Shown here: piece by piece, positions 34,408-46,347 of the stretch
How positions within the stretch are numbered: the stretch's first letter is position 1
Layout: the number at the start of each line of letters is the position of its first letter
Source of the DNA: Lumnitzera littorea
Taxonomy: Eukaryota > Streptophyta > Magnoliopsida > Myrtales > Combretaceae
Length of the DNA: 64,000 bases
NCBI GenBank assembly: GCA_024138015.1
Contig: JAMXBB010000010.1
Span: 53,608,351 to 53,672,350 of the forward strand
Reading direction: 5' to 3'
Position numbers and translations under genes: made by a program
The notes under the pieces: generated by a model
Database searches by the model: none
Seen by the model: only the letters and a program-made list of their open reading frames with translations
Told to the model about the DNA's origin: nothing

Positions 34408-37308
34408 TGTAAACCCTATAATTCAGTCAATCCGAACTTAGTACGTAAAATATACGGCAATTGCGAACGTAATCAGATTAAGCTCAAATTTTATGAGGAA
34501 ACTAGAAATATTAGTAATAGTAACCCAGCAAATTTGGATTTAAGAAATAAAATAATTAAATATTATATTAATAGAATATACCTATGTTATTCGCTAATTA
34601 TTAGAAATATGTGAAACAAGTTCTAATAATCAACGAATCACTAGAGATAAATTATATGTGTACTAGAAATCATAAAATAATATAAACAATATCTAAGAGT
34701 GTTTATTTGTATTGAATGTGAATTTACATGTAGGGAAATATACCATAAATTACTTAAAATACCCAAAATATACTAAAAATTATCAAATTAATTAAAGTAA
34801 ATTAATAAAAAAAATTACTTGCCAGCTTAAGACACCTAAATTAGTGGCATGGCAACCTGATACAAGGAATAAGAGCTTTAGATTAAGATTTAGGACACAT
34901 CATATGTATAATATAGGTTTAAAAGATGACACTTGGCAATGAGATTATTCATCAACCAACTCCATCCCTCCCTGTAAATTCAAAAACCACCTTTCATAAT
35001 TCACTTTAGACAACCTAGTATCCAGGAAAAATAGAAGAGAGATTAGAAGGCTTAAGGAAAATTCTAAGGAAATGACAAAAGAAAAAGGGGGATAGTTAGG
35101 GCTAAATCTTAGTGCAAGTGCCAAATCAAAACCAAGAAGAAAACTAAGGGCAACGTCTGAAAGTAGACCCCATGCCCTTTCTGGCTGACAATAGGGTAAT
35201 GGTTGGTGGTGGTGACAACAGTGGTGTTCGATGAGTGCTCTAATTAATTCTGATTTTCATAAAATTACTAAAAATAGTAACTTCTATCCAAAAATTATGA
35301 AAAATTGTATTTTTGCTTATTTCTACATGTAAATTCTAAGGAAATATTTGTTTTGCTAAAATTAAATGTTGAAATATATCAGCCTTAAGAAACCACTAAA
35401 TTCAAGCCGATTTCACTTTCATTTTCAAAAACCTAATGTTGTTTCGACTTCCATATTTTATATAAAGTACCTATAAGATGTATTAAAATATGATGAGGAG
35501 TTATTTCATGAAAACTAACTTGTAAATTTTTATCTAATTTTTTGGTCCTAAAATCCTACTAAAATAGTTATTTATCAAAATACATTTAATGATTTTTCAA
35601 GGATTTGACTTAGATTCTTATTTGTTGAATATTATGGTATATTGTAATATTTAATGATATTTAGGAATTAAATTTATGGTGTTGGAAATGTTGCATTTGA
35701 GTATTGAAGGCATGGCGTTAAAATAACAATAGATAAGTAATATGGGAGTTATTTAAATAATGTAATAAGGGGGGTTTTATCTAAACTGAAGTTGTGAAAG
35801 ATTGTATGGAGTATTTTGATTTTAAATAGGAGTGAAAACCATATGAGTTCATGCTAAAATGAGGAGTACGTTCTGATCAGAAGCTAATTTAGAGGCTAGA
35901 TCAAAGACTAAGTGCAAATGGCTAACTAAGAAATTGATTAGGAACTAAATCAAAGACTTCATATACTTGAAACTTTATTAGATGAACTTTAGAGAATGGG
36001 TCAATAGATGTTTTTAGGACTTTTGGGTAAATTAAGGTCAGGGGCTAAATCAAAAACTGAATTAGAGACTAGTTAAATGCAAAACCATTAACTAGTGACC
36101 TAAAAACCTAGATAACTAGGTATAATAAAACCTTAAAATTAAGTTATCAGTTGAGTTACAGAATAATGAGTTATGTATAGTAAATGTGTAAACACTAACA
36201 TGAAATTTATGTTATAGGGACTAACAATGAAGCCACATCATAAGTTGCACCTTAGTGAGCACACGGAAGGTCCAAGTAAGTTTAGGATCAATACATAACT
36301 ATATTTTGAAGTACCGTTTTATAGTACTTAGATGTTTAAGGTTATACTTAGTTATGCTTGTAAGTAACTTGCTTATGCACACACCTGCATCTCTAAACTT
36401 GATTGTACACTATTAGTCTGCTGTATTGGATTGCAATTGTTTGCACTACAAGAAATTGATTAGTCACTTTAAAATGGACTTAACTATATTAGACTTCAAA
36501 CTTAAATTTGACATACATTGCAACCTATTAGGAGATGATAAGGATTCCCTGACCAAATATCGACCCCTAAATGACAAGTGAAGAGGTCGCGGTAAGAGTG
36601 TAGGTAGTGGTTCAAAGGTATTTGTAGGAAGAGAAATGTCTCCATTACAAAGCTTAGGTTTGATCATAAGCCATTACATACGTGTTGAAACTCTCAAACA
36701 TGGATTAAAGCGAATGTAATTTCTCTAATCTCTCAACAAATTGGACAATATCGTACGATGGTATTTGTTTGTGACATTACATTTAATTAGCTGTTTGACA
36801 ACCATGTTTGTGCTTATGGCATAGTCTTATGTCTCCGTCCATACTTGCTAAGCAATTAATTGCTCACATCCCTATAAATCTTTTTGTAAGTGCTAACTAG
36901 AATGTCGCGTTATAACCACCTTAAGTTTAGTTATGGCTTGATTCTGGGAAGTGAGGTTATAAACTGGATAACAACTAGACTAATGAGGTTACAAATTGAA
37001 GAACAATTGGACTTTTTGAAGTTTTTGGTTTTTACCTTTTTATTGTTGGTGTCAACTATGCAAATGTCCAAGTGACCTAAGTTACCAGCCATGTAAATGT
37101 TATCTAGATCATTGGGGTTTTATTGAATAATCTAAGAGTTCTGCAAGCAAAATAATGATATTTTTATATGAACTACTTACTTCAAAGTGGGTTAGTCATG
37201 AATGTCTTGTATAAATCAAGTTTATGATAGCGGCTATAAGGTCAGCTTTTATCTTAAGATTGTCTACACATCGAAACTGTTACAACTCTACCACTTTGAG
37301 GTATAATA
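34408..37308 (+). mobile_element. solo LTR 3, Tekay/Del-like, between RNase H and integrase of element B
   Basis: Starts TGTAAACCCTATAATTC and ends TTGAGGTATAATA. The exact duplication AAAGA is at 34403-34407 and 37309-37313. Removing it rejoins the minus-strand host frame as EEFHLLALSLSSFDFITLLK, a normal linker after RNase H. It is 2901 bp with no coding domain. Confidence 0.82.
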
Positions 37309-37313
37309 AAAGA

Positions 37314-38540
37314 TAAAGCTAAAAGATGGAACTCTTCACCAAATTGCTTTGATAAGGCATCTGCAATTTTGTTTCTAGCCCTTAATTTGTCTCAACATGA
37401 TAATGGTAGCTTGTTGATTTCACTAAATATTGTTGTTATCCTGTTGTTTGTATAAGTTATGTCATTATTTTCTTCAAACTCTTCTTATTTGCTCATATTA
37501 TAAAATGTCTACCCAAAAAGTATTCTCTCTATTTATGAACTAGTTGTACTACTACTACTAATCCTCGCACATAAGCCCTTGATTTATGCATTTTAAGACT
37601 AATTTTTTTACTAAAAAATGCAATTAGGTTAGCACCTTGATGCAACATAGCTCCCAATCGTTTCCCTGAAGAGTCTCAATAATAAATGTTTTTAAGAAAT
37701 TAGGTAATGCTAAAACAAGCACAATCATCAATGCTTCCTTTAACTTATCAAAAACTATAGTTACTTCATTATTCCACACATAAGCATCTTTCTTCAATAA
37801 GTTTGTTAATGGTGAAGCTAACTTACTATAATTCTATACAAATTGTTTGTAATACCTAGTAATGTCCAAAAATCCTCTTAATTGCTTCATATTATTGGGT
37901 TGTGGCAACTCACTTATAGCTATAATCTTATTTGGAACAGGTTTTAACCCTTTACTTAAAACCTTATGCCCAAAATACTCAATACTTGATTGAGCAAATA
38001 AACACTTACTTTTCTTCAAATAAAGCATGTTTTCCCTCAAGCATATTAGTGTTTTCTTAAGATAGATAAAATGTTTGTCCATAGACTTACTATGTACTAG
38101 AATGTCATCAAAAAATACCATAACAAATTTTCTTAAGTATGCTTGAAAATGCTATTCATTACTGCTTGAATCTTTGGTGGTGCATTTAATAATCCAAATG
38201 GTTTTATGAGAAACTTGTAATGTCCTTTGTGAGTTTGAAAAGTGGTTTTATAAATGTCTTCAAGATGCAAATTTGGTAGTTTAATGCCCTCTAATCTATA
38301 CAAAATCTCTAAGAATAGGTCTTCTTTTTTACTAATAGGATTGGTGAGGAAAAAGCACTAATACTTGAGTGAATGACTCTCGATTCCATGTACATGATAA
38401 TTCTAATACATGATGGAGTTGCAAAAACATCTTCGAATCTACTTAATAATTCTTCAAAAGAATTATTGCTGGTGGTATACATGGGTGTATCACTCTTTTG
38501 AGCCACCAAATGTAACAAACAAGCTACATTGTATTGATTT
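37314..38540 (-). pseudogene. reverse transcriptase and RNase H of element B
   Basis: The minus strand begins with FEDVFATPS and SSPILLVKKK at 38,309-38,518. It continues to the catalytic loop as MVFFDDILVHS at 38,090-38,121, keeping FFDD. The connection motif YFGHKVLSKGL is followed by LRGFLDITRYYKQF near 37,840. RNase H ends with NKIADALSKQFGEEFHL near 37,330. Several stops lie between. Confidence 0.82.
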
Positions 38541-38576
38541 CTGGATTAATTATGTTCAATCTATTTGATTTGCATA

Positions 38577-38900
38577 TCATTCTATCCTCACAACTTTATA
38601 AATGTTCCATTCATCTAAAAAGACATAGTAAGTAACTTGTAATAAAATGCAATAGGGTCTAAGATTGTCAACCATTGTGTTCCAAAGACCAAAACTGCCT
38701 CTTGAGTATCCAAAACATTGAAATCTACTAAAAAACCCCATCCGACTTAGGATTAATGGCACTTGCTTATATAGATCTGAATACACCAGTTTATCCCCAT
38801 TTCCAATCACAACTAAGAATTTAGGAATAGCTATGATAGGCAAATTCAAATTTCTAGCTACACTTAATTTTACAAAATTGTGAGTACTTCCTAAATCCAC
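38577..38900 (-). pseudogene. aspartic protease of element B
   Basis: The open segment starts MDLGSTHNFVKLSVARNL, a retroviral-type protease site where DSGSTHNF has become DLGSTHNF. IPVVIGNGDKL-like sequence follows. The start Met is probably a decayed codon of the polyprotein, not a true start. Confidence 0.7.
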
Positions 38901-40152
38901 TAAGATTACTACTATTTTGCCGTTAATATTACCTTATAAACGTAATGTTCTTGGAGATAATACTCCTGATAATGCATGATAACTAATTTCAACAGTATCG
39001 TTGTATTATTCAGTAAGTTTCTATTTTGTTACTCCATTAATAGATCCTTCCTCTTGAAATGGTACAATTTGCTCCTCATCAACCTCTTTGGGTTGAATAA
39101 TCATCAAGAAATTTTGCATTACACACATGGCCTCTATGCAATTTTTCATCACAAGTTACAACATGGACCTTTTTCTCTTCTCAAGGCCAATTCCACCAAT
39201 TAACAAGCAAAGATTTGGTATTTTGAGATAAGCTTGTGGATGATAATGCAATGTTTGTTTTAGCAGGTAAAGATTGTGTTTATTTTCTAGGTTTGAAAGA
39301 AAAGGTTTCGATGCAAATGGTTTGGAAGAAGAAGTTGATGCTGCAAGCTTAAAAGCAACAGGGTTTGATTTGGAAACTCAAAAAGAATTAGTGTGCAAAA
39401 CACACTGCACATTAGATTCATGCAATTTTACAAGACTTATGGCTTCGAATAATGAGGTAAGTCTTCCTAAAATTACTTTTGCATATATATTTGGTTATAA
39501 ATTAGAAATGTAGCAACTTGAAGAAAACTTTTAGATAAGCCATGTACATGATTCAACAATGATTCAAATGTACTCCGATTATGCTTCTATAGTACTTGTT
39601 TGCACCAATTTCAACAGCATACCCTAATAATTTTCAAACATGGATGGGCCAAATCTTAATTTTAAGGCCTATAAGAAAGCTTGCCATGTAGATAAAAATC
39701 TACTTCTACATAACCATTGAAACTAAGTCAAAGCATCATTTTCCATAGCAAATGATGCCATTTTCAATCTTTGTGGATTTGGAACTTTACGACAATAGAA
39801 AAAATTGAGTAATTTTCAAAATCCATCCCTCCAGAACTTGACCATTAAATTTTGGTAATTCTAACTTAATGCTGTGAACATAATATGGCGACTTAACTTG
39901 AGAAGATAAGGAATGCCCCACTTGTTGCCTCTGTTTCTAAATACCATTTCGATTCTCAAGATAATATCCAAAGATTACAGCAGAATTTTAATGTTCACAT
40001 TCATCTCGTCCATAGAATGTTCTAACTTGTACATTCTTACATTAGTTTGTTTATTGTTTTCTTCCATCATCCTTATCCTACTTGCATGTGAATGAATCTC
40101 TTCTTGTAATTGTGCCACACTCCTTATATTATTAGCCATGACAATATTCTTA
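38901..40152 (-). pseudogene. gag remnant of element B
   Basis: Badly decayed. A zinc-knuckle region resembling CxxCxEKxHxGHVC is traceable near 39,120-39,180 on the minus strand, followed by NPKxVDEEQ as in chromovirus gag. No long frame remains in the capsid part. Confidence 0.5.
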
Positions 40153-40173
40153 CAAACTCAATGAAAGCACCAA
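40153..40173 (-). other. primer-binding region of element B
   Basis: Minus strand TTGGTGCTTTCATTGAGTTT abuts the LTR end TTCCAATA. The same phrase follows the 5' LTR in many plant gypsy elements. Confidence 0.5.
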
Positions 40174-40751
40174 TATTGGAACTACTTGGGAATGCTAGAC
40201 CGACTCAATAATGAAAAATTCCAAATACTCAAAAGAACCATAACACAACCTTAGCCACATACATAAATCAAAAAGGTATGTTTCTCTCTTTCTCTACTTC
40301 TCATCTTCTTATCTCACGAAAACTAGGGTTTTTGTATTTTTCAATTACTTTCTATCAAAATTCCATTTTGCAATTGTAAGTTGATTCATCTAGCAAAGAT
40401 CTTTCTAAATGGTAGGTCTAATGGAAGTTTTGTGTGTTTCTATGCAAGGTACTATCGAAGATGGTTAAGCAAGATAATGTTCTTTGAAGTTCGAGTCTCA
40501 CAGCAACTCTAAGAAGCTAATAGCTTTAAGTAAAGAGATGATGATCCCTCAAATCTATACTTTCTCTTTTTATATTCTTTATATGGTTCCTTTTTTTTCT
40601 TTTATTTTTTTGGGTTCATTCTATTATACACATTAGTTGTAACACTTATATGCAACTTCTTCAAACATGATCCCTTAAATGTTGAGGTCTTTTGATGTTT
40701 CTCTACACTTGTCTTTTTCTTGTATTGAATTCTCTCTACCGATTCATATCA
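40174..40751 (-). repeat. 5' LTR of element B
   Basis: 578 bp, minus strand TGATATGAATCGG to TTCCAATA. It is the uninterrupted counterpart of the split LTR at 23,301 and 32,793. Confidence 0.8.
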
Positions 40752-41053
40752 ACATTCTATATATGTTTTACTTTTGCTCGAAATCAAATATTTGAAAAAT
40801 CCTTAGATTTTATATGCTATGCTTTAGTTTCAAATATGGTGTGTAGATATATATATATACATGATCCCTTAAATGTTGAGGTCTTTTGATGTTTCTCTAC
40901 ACTTGTCTTTTTCCTGTGTTGAATTCTCTCTACCGATTCATATCAATATTCTTTATATGTTTTACTTTTGCTAGAAATCAAATATTTGAAAAATCATTAT
41001 ATTTTATATGCTATGCTTCAGTTTCAAATATGATGTGTAGATATATAAATATA
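40666..41053 (+). repeat. 194-bp tandem duplication spanning the element B/target junction
   Basis: 40666-40859 and 40860-41053 are nearly identical. Each holds the last 86 bp of the LTR, the target site (ACATT in one copy, ATATT in the other) and about 107 bp of flank. The duplication therefore happened after insertion. Confidence 0.85.
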
Positions 41054-41700
41054 TATATATTCACATGTATCACAATGCATAATTATGCCAAAACCCACTT
41101 TTGAACAAATGATTTACCTTTTCTAACTTTTCATTGTTTGATACAGTAAATCATCTACCATAATGACTCATCTTTTCACTATTTTGTACAGTACCCTATC
41201 AGCCACTTGTACAATACCTTGTCAGCCACTTATACAGTACCTTATCAACCTCCCTTCCTATAAATAAGAGTCCTCTCCATTAGGAGTGGGCATCAAAAAA
41301 TTTTACCCATCAATATGAAACCCATCGACCCCTCTCGCTCTCCTAAACACACTTCTCACTTCACCTTCTCCTCTTCTAATCTTCCACACATGTCCCTTTT
41401 CTTTTTATCCACACACATAACTTACTTCTTTTCTTTCTTCTACAATCGAGAAACCAACTTATGCTTCAATCCTAAGGTATTCTATGCCTTATAGGTTTCT
41501 TATCCTCTTTTAATATTTTCTTCTATCTCTTAAATGTTTCTTCTTTCATAATCCAAATGTATATGCTTATGATTTGTAATGATTTTCCAATTCATAATAA
41601 AATGAAATTCTGTTTTCAGTTTATATATATATATATACATCATATTTGAAACTGAAGCATAACATATAAAATCTAATGATTTTTCAAATATTTGATTTCA
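40974..41700. repeat. inverted repeat, arms about 64 bp, spacer about 600 bp
   Basis: The left arm 40974-41037 (GAAATCAAATATTTGAAAAA onward) is matched in reverse complement by 41637-41700, with a few mismatches and (AT) runs at the inner ends. The spacer includes three copies of a phrase like TACAGTACCYTATCAGCCAC at 41,190-41,250. Confidence 0.75.
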
Positions 41701-42259
41701 ATATATATATTATCATAATTGAGGTGAAGATGGTTATCAAGGTAATGAGAGTTGGAAAGTAAAATTTTAAACTAAATAAGGGCAAAATGTTGTGCTATTT
41801 ATAAAACTCAAAAAATATTATTAGATTAAAAATGATCCTAAAAATATAGTAATTAAAATCGTTATCGAACACGAGATTTTAGAATAACATAAAATCATGT
41901 TTTTAACCTATGATTTTAAAATTGTAAGATCACCCATCAAGATCTTCTCTCTCTCTCTCCAATTTAGCTTTTTCTCTCTCTCCTCTAGGGAAAAGGGGAA
42001 AAAATTGCTCTGCTAAAAAATTCTAAAAATATGATCGTTGGAAAAATTCTTAAAGTCGCGGTTCCAAAATGTAAAGAGAAGGTGACTCCAAAACACAATT
42101 ATAAGACAATTAGTTAAAATTGTATACGATTTTAAAGTAAAATTGAAATCAATTTTTTAACAGAAATTACTACAACTATTTTATTAAAAATATCCAAATT
42201 GCCAATTATGTGAATTACAAAGATGGCAAAGTGGTGATAATAAAGATTGCAGGATTCTT
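41054..42259. other. non-coding segment with a promoter-like TATA box
   Basis: TATAAATA at 41259-41266, followed by AGAGTCCTCTCC and a pyrimidine-rich tract, resembles the start of an LTR transcript. No frame with a domain follows. A short (TC) run lies near 41,948. Confidence 0.4.
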
Positions 42260-42549
42260 TTTTTATTTTTTATTTTTGGGCCAAAACAAAGATCACTTCC
42301 ATTAAATAATCAAGTATTCCAATGCATCCGTGATCTCTGAACATACATTTGGCGAAATAAGATACATCCGATCCGAAACTAGAAAGTGTTCAAGGGCCAA
42401 AGGAACGTGGTTCAACCAATCTAGCATGCTCCTAAAATATGTAACATGGGGTGTAAAGTTCCATGGCACATCTCCTTGCTGGTTTGAAGCTTTGAAAACA
42501 ATTTCGCTATCCGTCTCAAGGCAAACTTACCGCCGTCTACGTTTTACAG

Positions 42550-42906
42550 CTACTTGATGGCGTCTAAATCTGCTACCATTTCCGCTTCCTCTAGTGATTG
42601 CGTAAAAATATTTCTGTTCGTTCCTCCACAACAAATGCCCTGAGAATTCCTTGCAATAACTCCCGTGGCCTTTATGGCCGATCGATAGTCGAAAGAGCCA
42701 TCAAAGTTCAATTTGATAAGGTCAGAAGGAGGAGCTGACCACACCTGATTTATGCCAAAAGAATTCCCAGGGAACTGATGCATAGTGTCTTCAAAGCTCA
42801 TACGCATAGGCCGATGATGAGCCTGCTCTAAACAAAGGGGAATGGTTGCTGAATGGCCCACTGTTCCAGAGAGATTGCGTTGCTGGCGTGACAGGGAGGT
42901 TGGCAC
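42550..42906 (-). pseudogene. RNase H-like domain of the LINE
   Basis: 118-codon frame. LIKLNFDGSFDYRSAIKATG and VIARNSQGICCGG match the first strands of plant LINE RNase H (Asp in NFDGS), and LEEAEMVADLDAI carries the Glu helix. The active-site aspartates D and E are visible, but the domain stops early. Confidence 0.7.
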
Positions 42907-43357
42907 AGAATTGCTGATGGCTTGCGCTATTTGTCTAGGTCTTTGAGAGAATGTCAGCGGGCCTGCTGTAGTGAATTCAGCTTGATCTACAGAAACATTA
43001 GCGTAATCAGAAGTTGTAGGGGCCGTGTTACAAGAGAAAGCTCCGTTGCCTACGAATAGAAAAGTTAAATCAGATAGGGTGCGTTAGCCGGCGACTATGG
43101 TAACTTAAGGATCTGGCGATTTGTTTTGAAACATGGCTTTGCATCTTGGTTTCCAAATACTCCGGGCAATAGTGGAATATTTAGTGAGGAATTCAGCTGG
43201 TTCTTTTTTCCCAAGCCCTCTCCTTTCAACTTACAACAGTAACCAACTTTCCAATGATTATACCTGGTTTCTTCCCATTGAAATACCAACCGTTTTCTCT
43301 CAAACCAAAGAGGTCCAAGGGCACAAGAGAAGGAGATGCTCAACGAATTCTTCACCA

Positions 43358-43612
43358 TCACAGAACTTGCACTTTGGTCAAATCAATGATATTCCTTTTA
43401 GCCAAGTTAATATGGGTTTGGACGGCATTGTTTAGTGACTTCCACATGAAGTGTTTCACCTTTGGCAAGCATGGGTACTTCCACACACGAGGCCAAAACT
43501 TCTTACCTCCATGAGACGTGTTAGGGTCAGCAAAGTGGACTGGTTGAGGGTGGCATCTAATGAAATTATATGCTGACCTAACATTATACTTCATATTCAT
43601 TTCATGAGACAT
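43358..43612 (-). pseudogene. zf-RVT domain of the LINE
   Basis: The frame contains YNVRSAYNFI and FWPRVWKYPCLPKVKHFMWK followed by LNNAVQT. This is the zinc-binding reverse-transcriptase-associated domain found downstream of RT in plant LINEs. Confidence 0.75.
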
Positions 43613-44439
43613 ATAATTCGATCTTCCATTCTAGATGATGGGATTAGGATCTTCAATATTTCCTTGATCGAGTTTGGTTCAAACTAAGAATTTGAGCATA
43701 TGAACATTCTAGCACTTCAAGTCATCATGAATGAAATCCTTTACTTTCAACTCCAAATTATTCATACCTTTTTCGATCTTGGGGATGTGTCCTTCTAAGC
43801 TTGGTATCCATTCGTCTTTCCCTGCATAAATAGACCTACCCCTAAGAATCTTTAGAGCCTATGAGTGAGGAAAAGTAAATACCTTAGCCTATAGGGCATC
43901 CTCATTGGAAAGGAGTCTCCAAGCCAATTTTGTTAAAAGGGCAGAATTAAAGATGTTGAGGTCCTTGAAACCCAAGCCCCACTTGCTTTTTGCATGGTTA
44001 TCTTGTCCCAACTCAACCAATGAACTTTCCTCTCATCATTAGATTAGCCCCACTAGTATTAGGCTATCATGGAATTGACCTCTTTGTACCATTTGACTAG
44101 AAATCTAAAGCAATTCATTGAGTATAAAGGAATCGCTCCTGCAACTGATTTAATGAGAATCTCTCTACTTGTAGTTGAAAGGAGACTTCTCTTCTAATTA
44201 TTAAGCTTGTCTCGAATCTTATCTTTAGCAAATCTCAATGCCTCGCACTTGTTTCTTCCCCAGATCATTAGGAGACCCAAGTATTTCCCTAGGTTTGAAG
44301 AAGCAAGAATCTCTAAAGCTTCATAAATCTCCCACACTTACTCTTCTTTTGTATTTTTGTTGAAGAAAAGGCTTAACTTTTGTAGGTTTACCTTTTGACC
44401 TAAAGCCTCATAATACTCTTGCAAAATACTATTTAAGCC

Positions 44440-44715
44440 TTAAACATTTGAAACTTTAGTTTCCATAAAGAATAAGGAGTCATCTACAAATGAAAGGTAA
44501 GACAAGATAGGGCAAGATCTCCTAATCCTCATTCTACTAAAGCTGATATCCTCCATTGCTTTTTCAATATTCCTAGATAGAACATCCACAATTAGGATAA
44601 AAAAAGAGGGAGACAATAGGTCTCCCTGTCTAAGACTCGTTAAAGGCATCACTTGACTTACAAACTTGCCACTAACCACTAGGTTATAAGACATAGATTC
44701 TACACATCCCCTCAC
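44440..44715 (-). pseudogene. end of LINE reverse transcriptase
   Basis: TSLRQGDLLSPSFFILIVDV and YLSFVDDSLFF are the conserved LRQGDPLSP block and the FADD catalytic loop (here FVDD). The N-terminal RT and endonuclease are absent upstream. Confidence 0.78.
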
Positions 44716-44812
44716 CCATCTAATCTACTTACCACAAAAACCATTAGGTTATCAACACACATTCTATAATTTTCCCCTTTTTCACTTATCTATCTCTATC
44801 CTTTTATTTACT

Positions 44813-44840
44813 CTACTCTCTCTCTCTCTCTCTCTCTCTC
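44813..44840 (+). repeat. (TC)n microsatellite
   Basis: An uninterrupted CT run next to the truncated 5' side of the LINE. Confidence 0.85.
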
Positions 44841-45352
44841 ATCCCCAATTATTACAGGCAAGGACGTTTCCTTAAACTAGCTTTATCACTAGTTGCTTTG
44901 CTAACGTGTATGAACATTCAATCATTCTTGTGGAATATAATGCATCCCCTAGCATGTTCCTCTAATAAGGCACATCACTTTTTCTAATTTTTTTTATTTT
45001 AATCTAGCACATGTAATAATATTTATATTTATTAATAATATAGATATATAATAATATTTATTATATTGTAGAAATATTACATTTCGTGATAATAAAATTG
45101 CATTTACAAAATATTAAAAATAGTGATTTGAAGTTGTAATATAGGGTTTACAAAATATAAAAGAAGTGTTAAAAAACTTTGATGAAGAAATTTAGAGTAT
45201 AAAGTTTCCAAAAAAACTAACACAACAATGTAAAAAACCTTTTAAAATTCCTATGATTTAAAAGTTAGTATTATGAGAAACACGAGAAATGGACACAATT
45301 TTATCAGGAATAATATATGGCTGTTTTCAACATTGTCAAATGGTATGGTGCA

Positions 45353-46036
45353 ATCGTGATTACTTTTTAATTTAAAGGAAAAATCATAAAAAAGTTTATA
45401 ACATTTATTTGTATATATAAATAGTCCTTAACCTTTCATTTATTCTATTTTAGTTTTTAACATTTTAATAAATTTACAAAAAAGTCCATGTGTTAATTTT
45501 TCTATTATATGTGAACATGTTAAGAACTAAAATAAACTAAATGAAAAGGATTAATGATTGATTCATATATAAAAGTAAACGTTAAGAATTTTTTTCTATT
45601 TATGTAAACTAATTATATACTGACACGTGTTCATAATAATAAATAATTTAAGTGAGTTTAACAGAAAAACTTATTTGATTGCAGGAAACATGTAATCATG
45701 ATTTCTTTTTAATTTAAAGGGAAAAGTATAAAAAAGTACTTAATGTTTACTTATATATACAAATCAATTCTTAACCTTTTACTTATTCCATTTTAGTCTT
45801 AAAAAAAAGTTCCTCAATTAGTTTTTTCATTATATATAAATATGTTGAGAACTAAAATAGACAAAATGAAATGGTTAATGACCGATTCATCTATAAAGGT
45901 AAAACATTATAGATTTTTTTATATTATTGTAAACTAATTATATACCGATACGTTTTTACAATAATAGAAAATTTAACAGAGTTTAATAAAATAAATTATT
46001 TAATATGATTTGACGAGGTTAAAGATTAAAATAAAC
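45353..46036. repeat. two tandem copies of a MITE-like palindromic repeat
   Basis: Units start at 45353 and 45695 (period about 342). Both open with ATCRTGATT and TCTTTTTAATTTAAAGG-like sequence. Inside each unit CTTAACCTTT...CTATTTTAG is matched by CTAAAATARACTAAATG...GGTTAATGA in reverse complement, giving a long hairpin. A third partial copy lies near 46,010-46,090. They are just upstream of the beta-ureidopropionase gene. Confidence 0.6.
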
Positions 46037-46301
46037 TAAATAAAAAATTAAAGATTAATTATATATATATATAAACATTTCCTAATTTAAATTGGTACTT
46101 CAATGCAAAATTGGAGCCGTCACTTATTTTAAGTTTTTTCTTTCCAACTAAATAATGTAAAAATAAAAATAATATTAAATATTCGTGCCTGACTCTTGCA
46201 AAATGATTTGAAAAAGACCGGGGGTGTTTTGCCGAGACGGCTATTCTGATAGACCCGTGTTTGATACTCTAAATCTGCGATGACTGCCTAATACAATTGT
46301 T

Positions 46302-46347
46302 TCTCCCTCTCTCTCTCTCTTCCCTTCCCTCCCAACCCCAAGTAGAT
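46302..46347 (+). promoter_or_regulatory. CT-rich leader of the beta-ureidopropionase gene
   Basis: A TCTCTCTC tract followed by TCCCTTCCCTCCC directly precedes the start codon. This is a common form of plant 5' leader or core promoter (Y-patch). No convincing TATA box is positioned upstream. An in-frame ATG at 46,297 would add 17 residues encoded by the tract and is less likely the start. Confidence 0.4.

Larger units (their letters stand above)
23301..40751 (-). mobile_element. chromovirus (Ty3/gypsy) element B, minus strand, host of three nested insertions
   Basis: The 5' LTR is at 40174-40751 and the 3' LTR at 23301-23749 plus 32793-32948. Order on the minus strand is primer site, gag, protease, RT, RNase H, integrase, chromodomain-like end, purine tract and LTR. 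Flanks are ATATT (23296-23300) and ACATT (40752-40756), a target duplication with one transition. The tandem copy of the right junction keeps ATATT exactly at 40946-40950. Removing the solo LTRs (23750-32787 and 34408-37308) leaves an element of about 5.5 kb. All frames are broken. Confidence 0.82.
42260..44715 (-). mobile_element. 5'-truncated LINE (L1-type, plant) remnant
   Basis: The minus strand holds the late part of LINE ORF2 in the right order. This is the end of RT (44,440-44,715), a decayed middle, a zf-RVT domain (43,358-43,612) and an RNase H-like domain (42,550-42,760). It ends in a T-rich tract on the plus strand near 42,256-42,277, the expected position of a poly(A) tail. The endonuclease and most of RT are missing, so it is a dead 5' truncation. 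I did not find target duplications. Confidence 0.78.

Noticed and set aside
36774..36779. Alternative right end for solo LTR 3 at GTTTGTGACA
   Set aside because: The terminus looks plausible, but the following bases do not match AAAGA. The end at 37,308 gives an exact duplication and restores the host reading frame.
40692..41104. Two similar open frames of 65 and 72 codons (MMFLYTCLF...)
   Set aside because: They are products of the 194-bp tandem duplication of an LTR end, not related genes.
42330..42557. Plus-strand open frame near the LINE 3' end
   Set aside because: It overlaps the antisense of the LINE RNase H region and has no recognisable domain or promoter.
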